Shown here: piece after piece, positions 1 to 8,151 of the stretch
Layout of the letters: each line of letters opens with the position of its first letter
Position numbering within the stretch: the first letter of the stretch is position 1
IMG/VR virus record: IMGVR_UViG_3300012936_000097
Location: 1 to 30,411 of that record
Length of the DNA: 30,411 bases
Direction: 5' to 3' (one strand)
Origin: a virus
The notes under the pieces: generated by a model
The model's database searches: none
Told to the model about the DNA's origin: nothing
The model's input: only the letters and a program-made list of their open reading frames with translations
Position numbers and translations under genes: made by a program

Positions 1-2070
1 AACTGCAGCTCTAGCAAATTCTTTTACCGTATCTCCGTCTATTTGAATATATTCGTATCCGCCTCCTTTTAATTTAGGAGCAGTTATTTGTAAAGCTATA
101 CCGTTCGGTCCTGCAAATCTTTTCATTGAAAACTTATCCCCTTCGTATAAATCAGTACCTTCGTTAATAGCATGCTCTAGAGCTAATTTGTCTATGATAG
201 GTTGTTTCTCTTCAGAATCTAGATAATGATATGCTTTTGATACGTAATCTTTTGCTAAGATTAATTTTGATTGCCACCAGTTAGGAAAATCTACTTCTCC
301 ATCTACTTGGTCATATTTAGCTAATTTCTTATATAATTTAGCTGCATATGTTGCTATTTCGTAAGAAGTTGATTTTAACATTCCAGGTTCGTCATCTTGA
401 TGTCCTACATCTAAATCATCTCCTCCATGTCCTTCTCCAACGTTTTCTTCATCTGCTAAAGCTTTTCTAGCAAGTTTAGCAAAGAGTTCTTGGTTAGCCT
501 CCTCATCTTCTTTTTTATTCTCATTTTTAGCTATCATAGATTTAAGTAACTCCATAGCTTTATTATAAGCAATATCAATGTTACCAGATGCTTCAATATC
601 GTCTATATGTTTTTGGGTTACATTTTCATCTAATTCAGCACTATGGTCATAAACATTAATACCATAAGCTTGTAAATCCATTACTGCATCATACATAAAC
701 GAACTAGCTTCTCCTGATATTATATCGTCTTCTTTAAACATAAAGTAAATAATAACATTGCCCATTCCATCTGAATCTACAATATCCATTTTTACTCTGC
801 TTTCTTGAGCTAATTTATTTAAAACTGTCATAGCAGCTTTATATTCCATTCTAGGAACTTTTATATAGTGATGATCATCTCCTTCTCCTTCATTCTTATA
901 TTGAGTTACCGGAGGTACTTTAGATCTTTGTTTATCTTTTGGATCACTTAATCTAGCTCCTCTTTCTCTAGCATCTTTAGTTAATCTACCTTTTACTAGA
1001 TTACCTGATTTAGTAAAGTAATGGCCTTTAGGAGCACCTTTAGTTTCGTCAACATCTTGTCCCATTAAAGTTACATCGTCTCCTTTACCATCAGTTTTAT
1101 TAGCTACATCTTCGATCTTTTTAACGTGACCTTTTAAATAATTAATTTTACCAGGATCAATTTCTAAATCTCTAGAAAGATGAATAATTTCATCTCTCAA
1201 TTTATTAGCTACTTTTACATGTCTTTCGTCAGCTTTATTTGATTTTAGAACCGCTTTTTCTAATTTAAATAATTCATCATGTTTAAAAGTCCACTCACCT
1301 AATTCTTCAGGTGATTTACCTCCTTCGATTAATTCATCTCTTAATGATTCAGCACCAGGACAAATATCAAAATGCTTAGGTTCTGTATAAGTAGAGTAGT
1401 TTATTTCATTTAATTCTTCGTTTAAAGATTTAAAATGCTTCATTAACTCGTTAGTCAATACATCTTTATTTATAATAGGTTTACCAGAACCAGCTACACC
1501 AACTTCTACTAACTTTTTATCGAACGAAAAGTCTGCTAAATGCAGATTATTATCTTGTATATGGAAGGAAAATTCATCATCACTATTTCTTTCTCCTTTG
1601 TAAACTACATGTACGTCGAAACTCATTGGCTGAATTCTCTTTACTCTCATTCTAGCTAATTCATCTCCTGTATTGATGAGTGCTTTTGCAAGAGCTTTTC
1701 CCGTTTCCATTGCAATCATAGCTGTTTCATTTTGATCGAATTCGATACCTGAGTTTTTGTTTAATCTGTCTAGTTCTTTTAGTGATTGACCTTTTGCAGT
1801 ATCAATTCCAGTTATATTAGGATCTTTTTTAAGGTCCATAGCAGTTTTTCTATCCATTTGTACAGCTTTAGTATCGCCGCCTTTAGTAGAGATAAACATA
1901 GTTTCCTCTTTTTCTGCTAATTGTTTTTGAAGTGATTCTTTTAAGGTAGTTAAGTTGGATATACTTTTACCTGTATATGAAGTTTCTAACGTAGTTTTAT
2001 TTCTACTTCCAATAGTTTGCAAAGCAGTTTCAACTTCGGTTAGACGTTTTTTGATTTCTTCGTACGTCAT
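1..2070 (-). CDS. Large phage protein, N-terminal part (cut by window edge)
   Basis: An open frame of 690 codons runs from an ATG at 2070 to the window edge without a stop, so only the N-terminal part is visible. It starts MTYEEIKKRLTEVETALQ, a predicted helix or coiled coil. The rest is hydrophilic and rich in Lys, Glu and Asp. A Lys/Arg-rich stretch near residues 350-390 precedes an acidic, Asp/Glu/Gly/His-rich stretch near residues 530-560. I recognise no enzyme motif and no signal peptide. The start is supported by the preceding 39-nt gap, which holds a TATTTATA box and A-rich sequence but no Shine-Dalgarno motif. It is the last gene of the minus-strand run and follows a block of small accessory proteins. 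A virion or internal protein is possible, but the function is unknown. Confidence 0.8.
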   Translation of the reverse strand, partial: MTYEEIKKRLTEVETALQTIGSRNKTTLETSYTGKSISNLTTLKESLQKQLAEKEETMFISTKGGDTKAVQMDRKTAMDLKKDPNITGIDTAKGQSLKELDRLNKNSGIEFDQNETAMIAMETGKALAKALINTGDELARMRVKRIQPMSFDVHVVYKGERNSDDEFSFHIQDNNLHLADFSFDKKLVEVGVAGSGKPIINKDVLTNELMKHFKSLNEELNEINYSTYTEPKHFDICPGAESLRDELIEGGKSPEELGEWTFKHDELFKLEKAVLKSNKADERHVKVANKLRDEIIHLSRDLEIDPGKINYLKGHVKKIEDVANKTDGKGDDVTLMGQDVDETKGAPKGHYFTKSGNLVKGRLTKDARERGARLSDPKDKQRSKVPPVTQYKNEGEGDDHHYIKVPRMEYKAAMTVLNKLAQESRVKMDIVDSDGMGNVIIYFMFKEDDIISGEASSFMYDAVMDLQAYGINVYDHSAELDENVTQKHIDDIEASGNIDIAYNKAMELLKSMIAKNENKKEDEEANQELFAKLARKALADEENVGEGHGGDDLDVGHQDDEPGMLKSTSYEIATYAAKLYKKLAKYDQVDGEVDFPNWWQSKLILAKDYVSKAYHYLDSEEKQPIIDKLALEHAINEGTDLYEGDKFSMKRFAGPNGIALQITAPKLKGGGYEYIQIDGDTVKEFARAAV

Positions 2071-2095
2071 CGTAGTGTTTTTTATTGTATAGCTA

Positions 2096-2103
2096 TATAA
2101 ATA
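2096..2103 (-). promoter_or_regulatory. TATTTATA box upstream of the 2070 gene
   Basis: Minus-strand TATTTATA ends 25 nt before the ATG at 2070, in the 39-nt gap. It is the same octamer found before four other genes. Possible late-promoter element; weak evidence alone. Confidence 0.3.
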
Positions 2104-2109
2104 AATAGA

Positions 2110-2739
2110 TTAATCTTCCCAAATAACGTTTTTAAACTTTTCTGGTGATAATCCAAAATAATCTGTTCTCCATTGTGTTTGCTCAAAGAAATCTAAATTA
2201 AACCATTCACTCTTCTTTTTCCATAATTTCTTAGCAATATCATCCCAATCTTGATTAATAACAAATTGTTCTATTTCTAATTTTTTCTCTAGTACTGCAT
2301 CGTATTCAAAAGAATCCCATTCATAGTGAAAAACTTCAAATACAGCATCTGGTGAGACATAGTCAATAGAAATATCTATTCCCCATTTTGGTTTCATTTT
2401 AACTAATTTCCAAAGCATAGGATTGTTTTCTTGAGCTATATAAGATATCTGTTCTAAAGCAACAGAATAAAAACCTTTTCTTTCAAATAGATCTGAATGA
2501 TTTATGTGGGCTCCGTCTCTTTTATCCCAAGTAATCCAGTCATATCTCATACAATCTTCGTGTCTTCTTTCTACAATTGGGTACCCATTACTACTTAAAA
2601 AAGCTTGTTCAGCTTTTGTTAAATGATAACCGTTTTGGTCAAATAAGTCTACACAGTTAGGGTCTAATAGTACCTCTACTTCTTCAGTAGGATCTAAAAA
2701 ATAAGCATTCCTATGTAATTTATTATTTGATATTTTCAT
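2110..2739 (-). CDS. Hypothetical protein, 209 aa, acidic and Trp-rich
   Basis: Complete 209-residue frame. Its start overlaps the stop of the upstream 75-aa gene by 4 nt (ATGA), implying translational coupling. The sequence is rich in Asp, Glu, Trp, Phe and Tyr, has only two Cys, and shows no signal peptide or membrane segment. Residues 30-60 contain a segment that looks like an N-terminal helical domain, including AEQAFLSSNGYP. The C-terminal half is aromatic, with several Trp residues and EQTQWRTDYFGLSPE near the end. I do not recognise the family. It lies at the end of the small-gene block, among proteins that I suspect are virion cargo, but it lacks the N-terminal tag of those proteins. 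Confidence 0.75.
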   Translation of the reverse strand: MKISNNKLHRNAYFLDPTEEVEVLLDPNCVDLFDQNGYHLTKAEQAFLSSNGYPIVERRHEDCMRYDWITWDKRDGAHINHSDLFERKGFYSVALEQISYIAQENNPMLWKLVKMKPKWGIDISIDYVSPDAVFEVFHYEWDSFEYDAVLEKKLEIEQFVINQDWDDIAKKLWKKKSEWFNLDFFEQTQWRTDYFGLSPEKFKNVIWED

Positions 2740-2963
2740 TTTTTCTTGCCTGATTTCATATTAGCACACCAGTGGTACATTTTACCTTTCTCACCGCCGT
2801 ACTTTTTAGCTTTTGCTCTCAAGCTAGTAACAGAACCTTTGCAACTAGCTCCTGATTTTTTTACTCTACCTGGTCTAGATTTACCTTTTACTTTACCGTC
2901 TTTAAAGTTTTCATCTAAAACTTCTCTAATTAATTCTGCTATTTGTGCTTTACTAAATGGCAT
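2736..2963 (-). CDS. Small basic Cys-pair protein, 75 aa
   Basis: A 75-residue protein made of two parts. Residues 1-19 form an amphipathic helix (MPFSKAQIAELIREVLDEN). It resembles the short leader found on neighbouring proteins and contains an L-I-R-E site of the (L/I)-x-E type. Residues 24-75 are strongly basic, with KSRPGRVKKSGASC, a second Cys in MYHWCANMKSG, and a Lys tail. From memory, this two-Cys basic module recurs in many T4-like marine phages as a short hypothetical protein; its role is not known to me. Its stop overlaps the next start by 4 nt. DNA binding is plausible from charge but not shown. The opposite-strand frame at this place is a mirror of this gene. Confidence 0.8.
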   Translation of the reverse strand: MPFSKAQIAELIREVLDENFKDGKVKGKSRPGRVKKSGASCKGSVTSLRAKAKKYGGEKGKMYHWCANMKSGKKK

Positions 2964-2972
2964 TTTTTTATA

Positions 2973-3446
2973 CTAATTTATCGGTCCTCCACCAACCCAA
3001 GCATCACAGGATCTAGCTCCAGCACATTTGAACCAGAAAAATTCACAAAATCCTATGTTTGATTGTTTAACTATTTTTTCGCCTTGTTCTCCTATTGCTT
3101 TGGCTATTTTAGAAAGTACTGTTTTCTTTTGATTAAAAGCAGAACAATTAGAACATGTAGAAGTTTTTGCATGTTCAACAGTCGTATCCCACATTTCTGC
3201 TTTATCTTCCCAAAACTTTTTTGCCCCTTTTTCATCCCCAGGATTCAAAGGTCCGTATCTATACTCTTTTACTGTTACGTTTCTACTCAACGTATTTAGA
3301 TCTAAATCAGTTATAGAATCTTTCGGTTTAGCTTTTTTAAACCTAATTTCTTTCTCTTTTCTTAGAGCTGCTGGAGTATTATTTGTACCATAGTCGGATA
3401 GTTTTCCTTCTATTACTAACTCTTTAACTACATCAGTTAATTTCAT
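2973..3446 (-). CDS. Tagged protein with five-Cys C-terminal domain, 157 aa
   Basis: The protein begins MKLTDVVKELVIE|GKL, a variant of the leader seen on several unrelated neighbours. Residues 14-90 are basic and hydrophilic. Residues 98-157 form a compact Cys domain with C98-x2-C101, C134, C141 and C147, ending CDAWVGGGPIN. Aromatic residues (GFCEFFWFKC) surround the later cysteines. The spacing suggests metal or iron-sulfur binding, loosely like a high-potential iron-sulfur protein, but this is inference from pattern only. I recall similar short Cys modules in other marine phages. The start is coupled by a 4-nt overlap to the upstream 65-aa gene. A disulfide-stabilised or zinc module is the alternative. 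Confidence 0.8.
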   Translation of the reverse strand: MKLTDVVKELVIEGKLSDYGTNNTPAALRKEKEIRFKKAKPKDSITDLDLNTLSRNVTVKEYRYGPLNPGDEKGAKKFWEDKAEMWDTTVEHAKTSTCSNCSAFNQKKTVLSKIAKAIGEQGEKIVKQSNIGFCEFFWFKCAGARSCDAWVGGGPIN

Positions 3447-3640
3447 AAAGCATTTCTTCTTTCTAGTTCTCTTTTAATAATATTTTTTTTCCTTTTAAAA
3501 GAGTCACTTTCATACATCTTTTGTAACTCTTCTGTTGAGGTATTATGAGGTGTATAATGTTTCCAGACATACTTATTGGTCATTTTACCTCGAGCATCTC
3601 TTATATAATCTTTAGTACTAGGTTTTAATTTTGCAGGCAT
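3443..3640 (-). CDS. Small basic conserved phage protein, 65 aa
   Basis: The frame is open from 3658, but I place the start at 3640 (MPAKLKPSTKDYIRDARGKM). This ATG shares one base with the TAA of the upstream 406-aa gene (TAATG). An AAGGAG lies about 7 nt upstream, inside that gene's last codons, and the MPAKLKPS start matches how I remember this family beginning. The 65-residue product is hydrophilic and basic, with the segment KHYTPHNTSTEELQKMYES and a C-terminal Lys/Arg-rich helix (KRKKNIIKRELERRNAL). No catalytic motif is visible. Homologues with the same 'MPAKLKPS...NTSTEEL...KRKKN' layout seem common in marine T4-like phages, function unknown. The longer start (71 aa) cannot be excluded. 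Confidence 0.8.
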   Translation of the reverse strand: MPAKLKPSTKDYIRDARGKMTNKYVWKHYTPHNTSTEELQKMYESDSFKRKKNIIKRELERRNAL

Positions 3641-4860
3641 TATTTTTCTCCTTTCCAAATTTCGCCTCTTCTACAACGAACAACTGCCCCGGAGGCGTAT
3701 GCTGAAGGCCAGGTGTCATATTTTCTTTTTGCTATCCTTGTACATCTATCATCTTTCTTTTTTTTCTTTTTTTCAGAGATAGGCTTTCTCTCTTCTAATA
3801 GACCAACTACTAAATTAATAATATCTTCCTTAGTAATTTTTTTGTAGCCAGAACCAAAAGGAGCTGCTTTACCATCATGATTAGGAGCTACGTTTTCGTT
3901 TTTCACTGAATATTCTCCTTTTTTCAAAAATGGTAATACATCGTTGTAAGGTACGTATTTAACCCCGTCGAATGTTTTGATTTTTCCAGCAAATGCTTTA
4001 CGGTCATCTTGACCTCTAGTAGTTCTTTTATCTTCATCAGAAAGAGCAAATACTTCATCAGTGAGTCCTAATTTAGCAATTATAAATCCTAAAAGTCCAA
4101 CAAAAGGAATTTTTTTAGTTATTGCTCCAAAAACTACTGCGTTGATTTTAAGAAGATCTAAAAGCTGTCTTTTAATAAATTCTTGATTTTCCCCACTAAT
4201 AGTTTCTCCTTTTAGATAACGTGCAACAACTTTTAACATATCTCTAGTTTCACCTGCTTCTTCTCTAGCAGTTTGAATCATATTGTTAACTTGCCCTTGT
4301 AATTTATCGATACCTCCTGCTACTAATTTGCCTACACCAGGTATTTTAGATATTGTTTTTTCTATTTGGTCTATTTTAGCATTGATGTTTTCTTGCATAA
4401 CAGCATCTGGGTATAATGTATCCATATCATATATGCCTCCTTTTTTAAAGTCTAAAGCATCTAAAATATCTCTTTTTATATCTTTAGGCATATCGTATAG
4501 TATATGCATTGCAAATTTTTCTCTACCTATGCTTTTGGCTAGCTTTTCTAGCATATCGGTTATCTTAGTATCTCCGTAAACTCTTACTTCTTTTTGAACG
4601 GTTGCTTTTTTAGTATTTTTCACGACTGTTTTTCCTTTAGCTCCTGCTTTACGTTTTTTTCTAGCAGTAGCTGCTCTTTGTGCTTTAGTTAAACTTCTTG
4701 CTTTAGCAGCAGGCAAACACCTATCAGGGTTCTTTTTATTTTTAGAGGTACCACATGGACCTGCTATGTTACCAGCAGTACTAATCCTAACCCACTTTTC
4801 TTTTTTAAACCAATCTCTTAAAGATTCTTTAACAATAATATTTAATTCATTTTTAGTCAT
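3640..4860 (-). CDS. Mosaic basic protein with two Cys-pair modules, 406 aa
   Basis: Three regions are visible. Residues 1-12 are a short amphipathic leader (MTKNELNIIVKE). Residues 25-90 are a basic module with C36 and C48 (RISTAGNIAGPCGTSKNKK), followed by an Ala/Lys-rich helix. The central part (about 95-330) is mostly helical, with an apolar stretch near residues 240-265 (FVGLLGFIIAKLG) that could be a membrane-active or buried helix. Residues 370-406 are a second module with C373 and C396 around TWPSAYASGAVV. I recall both terminal modules as separate or swapped pieces in other marine phage proteins, so this looks like a modular mosaic. No enzymatic motif is seen. The context of tagged small proteins suggests a packaged or DNA-associated role, but this is unproven. 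Confidence 0.8.
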   Translation of the reverse strand: MTKNELNIIVKESLRDWFKKEKWVRISTAGNIAGPCGTSKNKKNPDRCLPAAKARSLTKAQRAATARKKRKAGAKGKTVVKNTKKATVQKEVRVYGDTKITDMLEKLAKSIGREKFAMHILYDMPKDIKRDILDALDFKKGGIYDMDTLYPDAVMQENINAKIDQIEKTISKIPGVGKLVAGGIDKLQGQVNNMIQTAREEAGETRDMLKVVARYLKGETISGENQEFIKRQLLDLLKINAVVFGAITKKIPFVGLLGFIIAKLGLTDEVFALSDEDKRTTRGQDDRKAFAGKIKTFDGVKYVPYNDVLPFLKKGEYSVKNENVAPNHDGKAAPFGSGYKKITKEDIINLVVGLLEERKPISEKKKKKKDDRCTRIAKRKYDTWPSAYASGAVVRCRRGEIWKGEK

Positions 4861-4866
4861 TAATCA

Positions 4867-5214
4867 TTAAATTATTTCTGTTAGTAATCTAATTATTACA
4901 GCAGCTAATCCTGCAAATAAAATCCATAGTGCCTTAGTTACTCCATCTTTCCAACGTTTAAGATCTTCTACTTCAGCCATTTTAGCTTGAAAGTCTCTTT
5001 CGTTACTTTGCATATCTCTCCTGAAATCAGAGTTTTTATTTGTTTTGACTATTACTCCATCTTCTGGGTTAAGCAGGGTGAATTTAAGGTCAGACATATC
5101 TTCTTTAAGTTCTCTTACATCTTCAATCATAGCCTTAAGTTCACCATTAGGCATATGTTTTTTAATATGTACGAGTTCGGATAATACAGATTCTAATAAT
5201 TGCTTCTGTGTCAT
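4867..5214 (-). CDS. Coiled-coil protein with C-terminal membrane segment (holin-like?)
   Basis: A 115-residue protein starting MTQKQLLESVLSELVHIKKH. Residues 1-40 and 60-88 are charged heptad-like helices. Residues 93-115 are a single apolar segment (KALWILFAGLAAVIIRLL), preceded by the basic LKRWKDG. This layout, a long soluble coiled coil with one C-terminal transmembrane helix, resembles XhlA-type haemolysin/holin-associated proteins, which act at the inner membrane during lysis. No dedicated endolysin is next to it here, so a tail or DNA-injection membrane role is also possible. The gene has its own 37-nt upstream gap containing a TATTTATA box 25 nt before the ATG, so it may be separately transcribed. 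Confidence 0.75.
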   Translation of the reverse strand: MTQKQLLESVLSELVHIKKHMPNGELKAMIEDVRELKEDMSDLKFTLLNPEDGVIVKTNKNSDFRRDMQSNERDFQAKMAEVEDLKRWKDGVTKALWILFAGLAAVIIRLLTEII

Positions 5215-5239
5215 TGGATAAAAAAATAATATAGTTTAA

Positions 5240-5247
5240 TATAAATA
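5240..5247 (-). promoter_or_regulatory. TATTTATA box upstream of the coiled-coil/membrane gene
   Basis: Minus-strand TATTTATA ends 25 nt before the ATG at 5214, in a 37-nt AT-rich gap, at the same distance as in the 2070 gene. Confidence 0.3.
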
Positions 5248-5251
5248 TATA

Positions 5252-5827
5252 CTAATCTAGCTTACTCTTTAAATAGTCTAAATATTCCTTTAATTTATCA
5301 GACATTTCATTTTTAATCTTAGACTCATTCGATTTCCAAACTTCTATATCTCCTTGTTCAGTTACTATACTCGATTCGTCATCCATATACTCCTTTAATT
5401 GCTGCTCAACATCACTTACAAAAACTTTAATATTTCCTTTTTGCATTTGACGAATATAATCATCTAGTAATCCTGCTTTTCTAAGTTCATCGTTATAGTC
5501 CATAGTACAGTTAAAGCACATCTTATTTATTTTATAAGTTTGCTTAGATAAATGATAATTCATAGGACCACCACACTTAGGACATGCTAAAGGTGTTTTA
5601 GCTGCTTTTTTAGCAGAATCAAGTTTAGTAATATTTTGTTTGAGACCGTTTTTTATAGTCCATTGTTTACCGCGTTCTTCCCAAATGTCTCCTTCTTTAT
5701 ATCTCTTAGTAGATTTTTTATAACCGGTTTGTAATTTAGTTTTAGAAGTAAAATCTTTATTGACTATATTTCTTATTCTATCTACATCTGATTTCTTAAA
5801 CTCTTTTTTAAGAGTATTATCCCTCAT
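5252..5827 (-). CDS. Zinc-ribbon protein, 191 aa
   Basis: Residues 1-78 are basic and helical. A zinc ribbon follows: C82-P-K-C85 and C104-F-N-C107, spaced by 18 residues, typical of a rubredoxin-like knuckle pair. The C-terminal 80 residues are charged and helical, ending KLKEYLDYLKSKLD. No catalytic residues were recognised. The start overlaps the end of the upstream HAD gene by 11 nt. The CGGPM context right after the first knuckle is usual for structural zinc sites in nucleic-acid or protein binding modules. I recall similar zinc-ribbon hypotheticals in T4-like marine phages but cannot name the family. Confidence 0.78.
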   Translation of the reverse strand: MRDNTLKKEFKKSDVDRIRNIVNKDFTSKTKLQTGYKKSTKRYKEGDIWEERGKQWTIKNGLKQNITKLDSAKKAAKTPLACPKCGGPMNYHLSKQTYKINKMCFNCTMDYNDELRKAGLLDDYIRQMQKGNIKVFVSDVEQQLKEYMDDESSIVTEQGDIEVWKSNESKIKNEMSDKLKEYLDYLKSKLD

Positions 5828-6410
5828 AACCTAGTTGTTTTAATCCCTGTATAGCAGGTCCGATATCTCCATCTTTTACTCTGAAAGCAATACCGCCTTT
5901 AGATATCCATTCAGCTATATTAGATTTCTTATCATCTATTAATATTCTATTTTCATTAGCATATCTTTGTTTATCAGCAGAGTATGCAAAGTTTACTTTT
6001 GGTTTCGGAGTAAGATTATTTTTTACCCATAAATTTTTTCCTAATCTTGATGTATTATTTCTAGAAGGAGAAGTAAGAAGTTGAGGATTATAAGGACTAA
6101 TAAAATTCCATAACTCTTGCCCTCTTGGCATCCAATCCATACCTACCCAAAACGATACACCTACGATATTATCAATAAAGTTCCAAAATTCATCCATACC
6201 AAATATTTGTTCAAAATGCTTTGGTTTAGTTACCTTTTGAATATCTCTTAAAGGATAATAATCAGGACCAACTTCATTAAGTTTTTTATGAAACCTAGAT
6301 TCAAAGTCAGTCAATACTCCATCCATATCACAGTATATCTGATAAGATGGTGTTTCTTTTTCTTCCGGAAGAGGATATGCCTCTAGTAAGTCTACAATAC
6401 TTGTATTCAT
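5817..6410 (-). CDS. HAD-family phosphatase, 5'(3')-deoxyribonucleotidase-like
   Basis: All HAD landmarks are present in 197 residues. Motif I is D28-x-D30 in YCDMDGVLTDF, with the nucleophile and acid aspartates. Motif II is T113/S114 in LLTSPSR, a candidate motif III lysine lies at K125 or K130, and motif IV is D159-D160 in ILIDDKKSNI. The cap lies between residues 35 and 105. Small HAD proteins of this type in phages are often 5'(3')-deoxyribonucleotidases or polynucleotide-phosphate phosphatases; the substrate cannot be told from sequence. The N-terminus MNTSIVDLLE|AYP has an extra leader of about 20 residues before the HAD core, ending in an L-L-E site like those of tagged neighbours. 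It sits between the zinc-ribbon gene and the nucleotidyltransferase fusion. Confidence 0.88.
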   Translation of the reverse strand: MNTSIVDLLEAYPLPEEKETPSYQIYCDMDGVLTDFESRFHKKLNEVGPDYYPLRDIQKVTKPKHFEQIFGMDEFWNFIDNIVGVSFWVGMDWMPRGQELWNFISPYNPQLLTSPSRNNTSRLGKNLWVKNNLTPKPKVNFAYSADKQRYANENRILIDDKKSNIAEWISKGGIAFRVKDGDIGPAIQGLKQLGYEG

Positions 6411-6471
6411 ATAACCTTTATTTAACTATAGTTTTCTTATATAATATACGAACTTTCATGCTAATATCCAA

Positions 6472-8151
6472 CTATTTTTTAGACTTTTTTAAACGTTGAG
6501 TTTTCTTTTTTGATGCTTCTTTTCTATCTTTTATATAGTCAAAAGCACTTTTTAAACGTTTTTTAACATCAGGTTTTTTTGCTCTATTATATGCTGCTCT
6601 AGTTCTCTGATGAATCAAGTTTATAATTTGAGATTGTCTAGCATGTGATTTAGCTTTAAAAGATTTTTTATTTAAAGTATCTACTATATCTTGTCTGGAG
6701 CTGAATTTAACTCCGACTGTATCTTTTGGATCTTCATCTGTGTATAATCTTCTGCTTGATCCTTTTGGTTTCTTACCTGTTCCTTTTTTAGGTTCTTCCT
6801 TTATTATCTTAATTAAATCTTCAGCTAATTCATCGATACTAAATACTACTTCGTTTTTAGATTTTTTTAATGCTGTGCCTGCTTTTTTAGCTGCTTTATA
6901 CGCTTTCGAATTTTTATGAGAAGATTTTTTACCAGATTTCTTTTTAGCATTTATATTCGCCCATAAACTCTCGTCTAAATTTTTTATACTATCTTCCCAG
7001 TTTCTAAAAGTTATATTACCTAAAGTATATGCTTCTTTCTCTAATTGTAATAATCTGTCATCTGAGTTAGTATCGGTAGTGTTGATGTTGGTAAGAACAC
7101 CTTGTAAGTTTTGCATATGATGCACCATTTCATGTGCATAAGATCTAACTATATCTTTATTATGTCTTCCGGTAATATACAAAACTATTTTTTTTTCAGA
7201 AGGAGAATAGTAAGCTGTTCTTCCAAAAAAGTTAGCAGCATTAACTTCATCTTTTTTAACTATTACTTCAGGTAATGGAGATATATTCATTCCTATATCT
7301 AACATATACTCAGTTAAAGAAGTAATATACTCTTTTAGTTTTAAATTACTTTTTTCTTCTTTCAAGTTATCAAATTTTACTGTTAAATAATCTCTATTGT
7401 GAGTAATATTTACTCCGCTAGGTACTAATCTGTAAAGGTAATTATAAAGAATATCTAATCTATTTTTATCAACAGAGTTTATTATTCCTGTCTTATTCAA
7501 TTGCCCTTCGTTAAAATATTCATTTATAAAACCATCTATATTTTTTGCTAATATTTCTGCAACGATTTTATCTTTTAGATCATTTAAAATTTTTAAAATT
7601 TCTTCTCTTGATAAATCTTTAGGAAAAAAATCAGTAATTTGATCTAAGTTACCTGAAAGTATATTCTTTCTAAAATCTGTAGCCCTTATACCTGAACCGG
7701 GTTTAGAAGCTAAAGCTAAACCTTGTACGTTAGGTGCATTTTTAAAAGTAGTTACTCTTCTTAAATCTACAAAATCTTCTTCTGATCTTATTCCTGTTAC
7801 TGCTACAAATTTAGTTTCGGGATTTGCTTGAGCATAATCTTTTGCAGCAAACATTGGATTACTTCCCCCATCTAATATTTCTACATTACCTAAGTATTTA
7901 GCGTATATGTTCCAAATAGTTAATGCTTCGTCTTTATCTATGCCATTTCTTTCTCCTGCACCTACAAATACTATAACTTTATTTATATTAGGTTTTTCAT
8001 TAGATTCGCCAGAAACTAGATCTGCCCCTTTTTCTTTATAGTTGTCTTTATCATATATAGAACCATTATAAGAGCCGTCGAGTAAAGATTTTACTACGTT
8101 AAAATGACCTCTATGAGGTGGTTTAAATGCTCCTGGGTATAATGCTATCAT
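6472..8151 (-). CDS. Nucleotidyltransferase - zinc metallopeptidase fusion, 559 aa
   Basis: Residues 1-200 look like a nicotinamide-nucleotide adenylyltransferase or related cytidylyltransferase-fold enzyme. The start is LYPGAFKPPHRGHF, with an HxGH motif at H13-R-G-H16. SGIRATDFRK further on matches the family's ISxTxxR motif. Residues 250-400 contain a zincin signature, H340-E-M-V-H344 in SYAHEMVHHMQN, with a candidate third ligand downstream in LEKEAYTLG. The last 160 residues are very basic and joined from short pieces (LWANINAKKKSGKK; RRLYTDEDPKDT), ending in a Lys/Arg tail. I recall these pieces as separate modules in other marine phages. The gene starts within the ATGA overlap of the upstream P-loop kinase, suggesting linked functions. 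Substrates of both catalytic halves are unknown. Confidence 0.82.
   Translation of the reverse strand: MIALYPGAFKPPHRGHFNVVKSLLDGSYNGSIYDKDNYKEKGADLVSGESNEKPNINKVIVFVGAGERNGIDKDEALTIWNIYAKYLGNVEILDGGSNPMFAAKDYAQANPETKFVAVTGIRSEEDFVDLRRVTTFKNAPNVQGLALASKPGSGIRATDFRKNILSGNLDQITDFFPKDLSREEILKILNDLKDKIVAEILAKNIDGFINEYFNEGQLNKTGIINSVDKNRLDILYNYLYRLVPSGVNITHNRDYLTVKFDNLKEEKSNLKLKEYITSLTEYMLDIGMNISPLPEVIVKKDEVNAANFFGRTAYYSPSEKKIVLYITGRHNKDIVRSYAHEMVHHMQNLQGVLTNINTTDTNSDDRLLQLEKEAYTLGNITFRNWEDSIKNLDESLWANINAKKKSGKKSSHKNSKAYKAAKKAGTALKKSKNEVVFSIDELAEDLIKIIKEEPKKGTGKKPKGSSRRLYTDEDPKDTVGVKFSSRQDIVDTLNKKSFKAKSHARQSQIINLIHQRTRAAYNRAKKPDVKKRLKSAFDYIKDRKEASKKKTQRLKKSKK

Noticed and set aside
3641-3658. Upstream start giving a 71-residue version of the 65-aa protein
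   Set aside because: The internal ATG at 3640 has an AAGGAG at good distance, a TAATG junction with the preceding gene and the family-like MPAKLKPS beginning.
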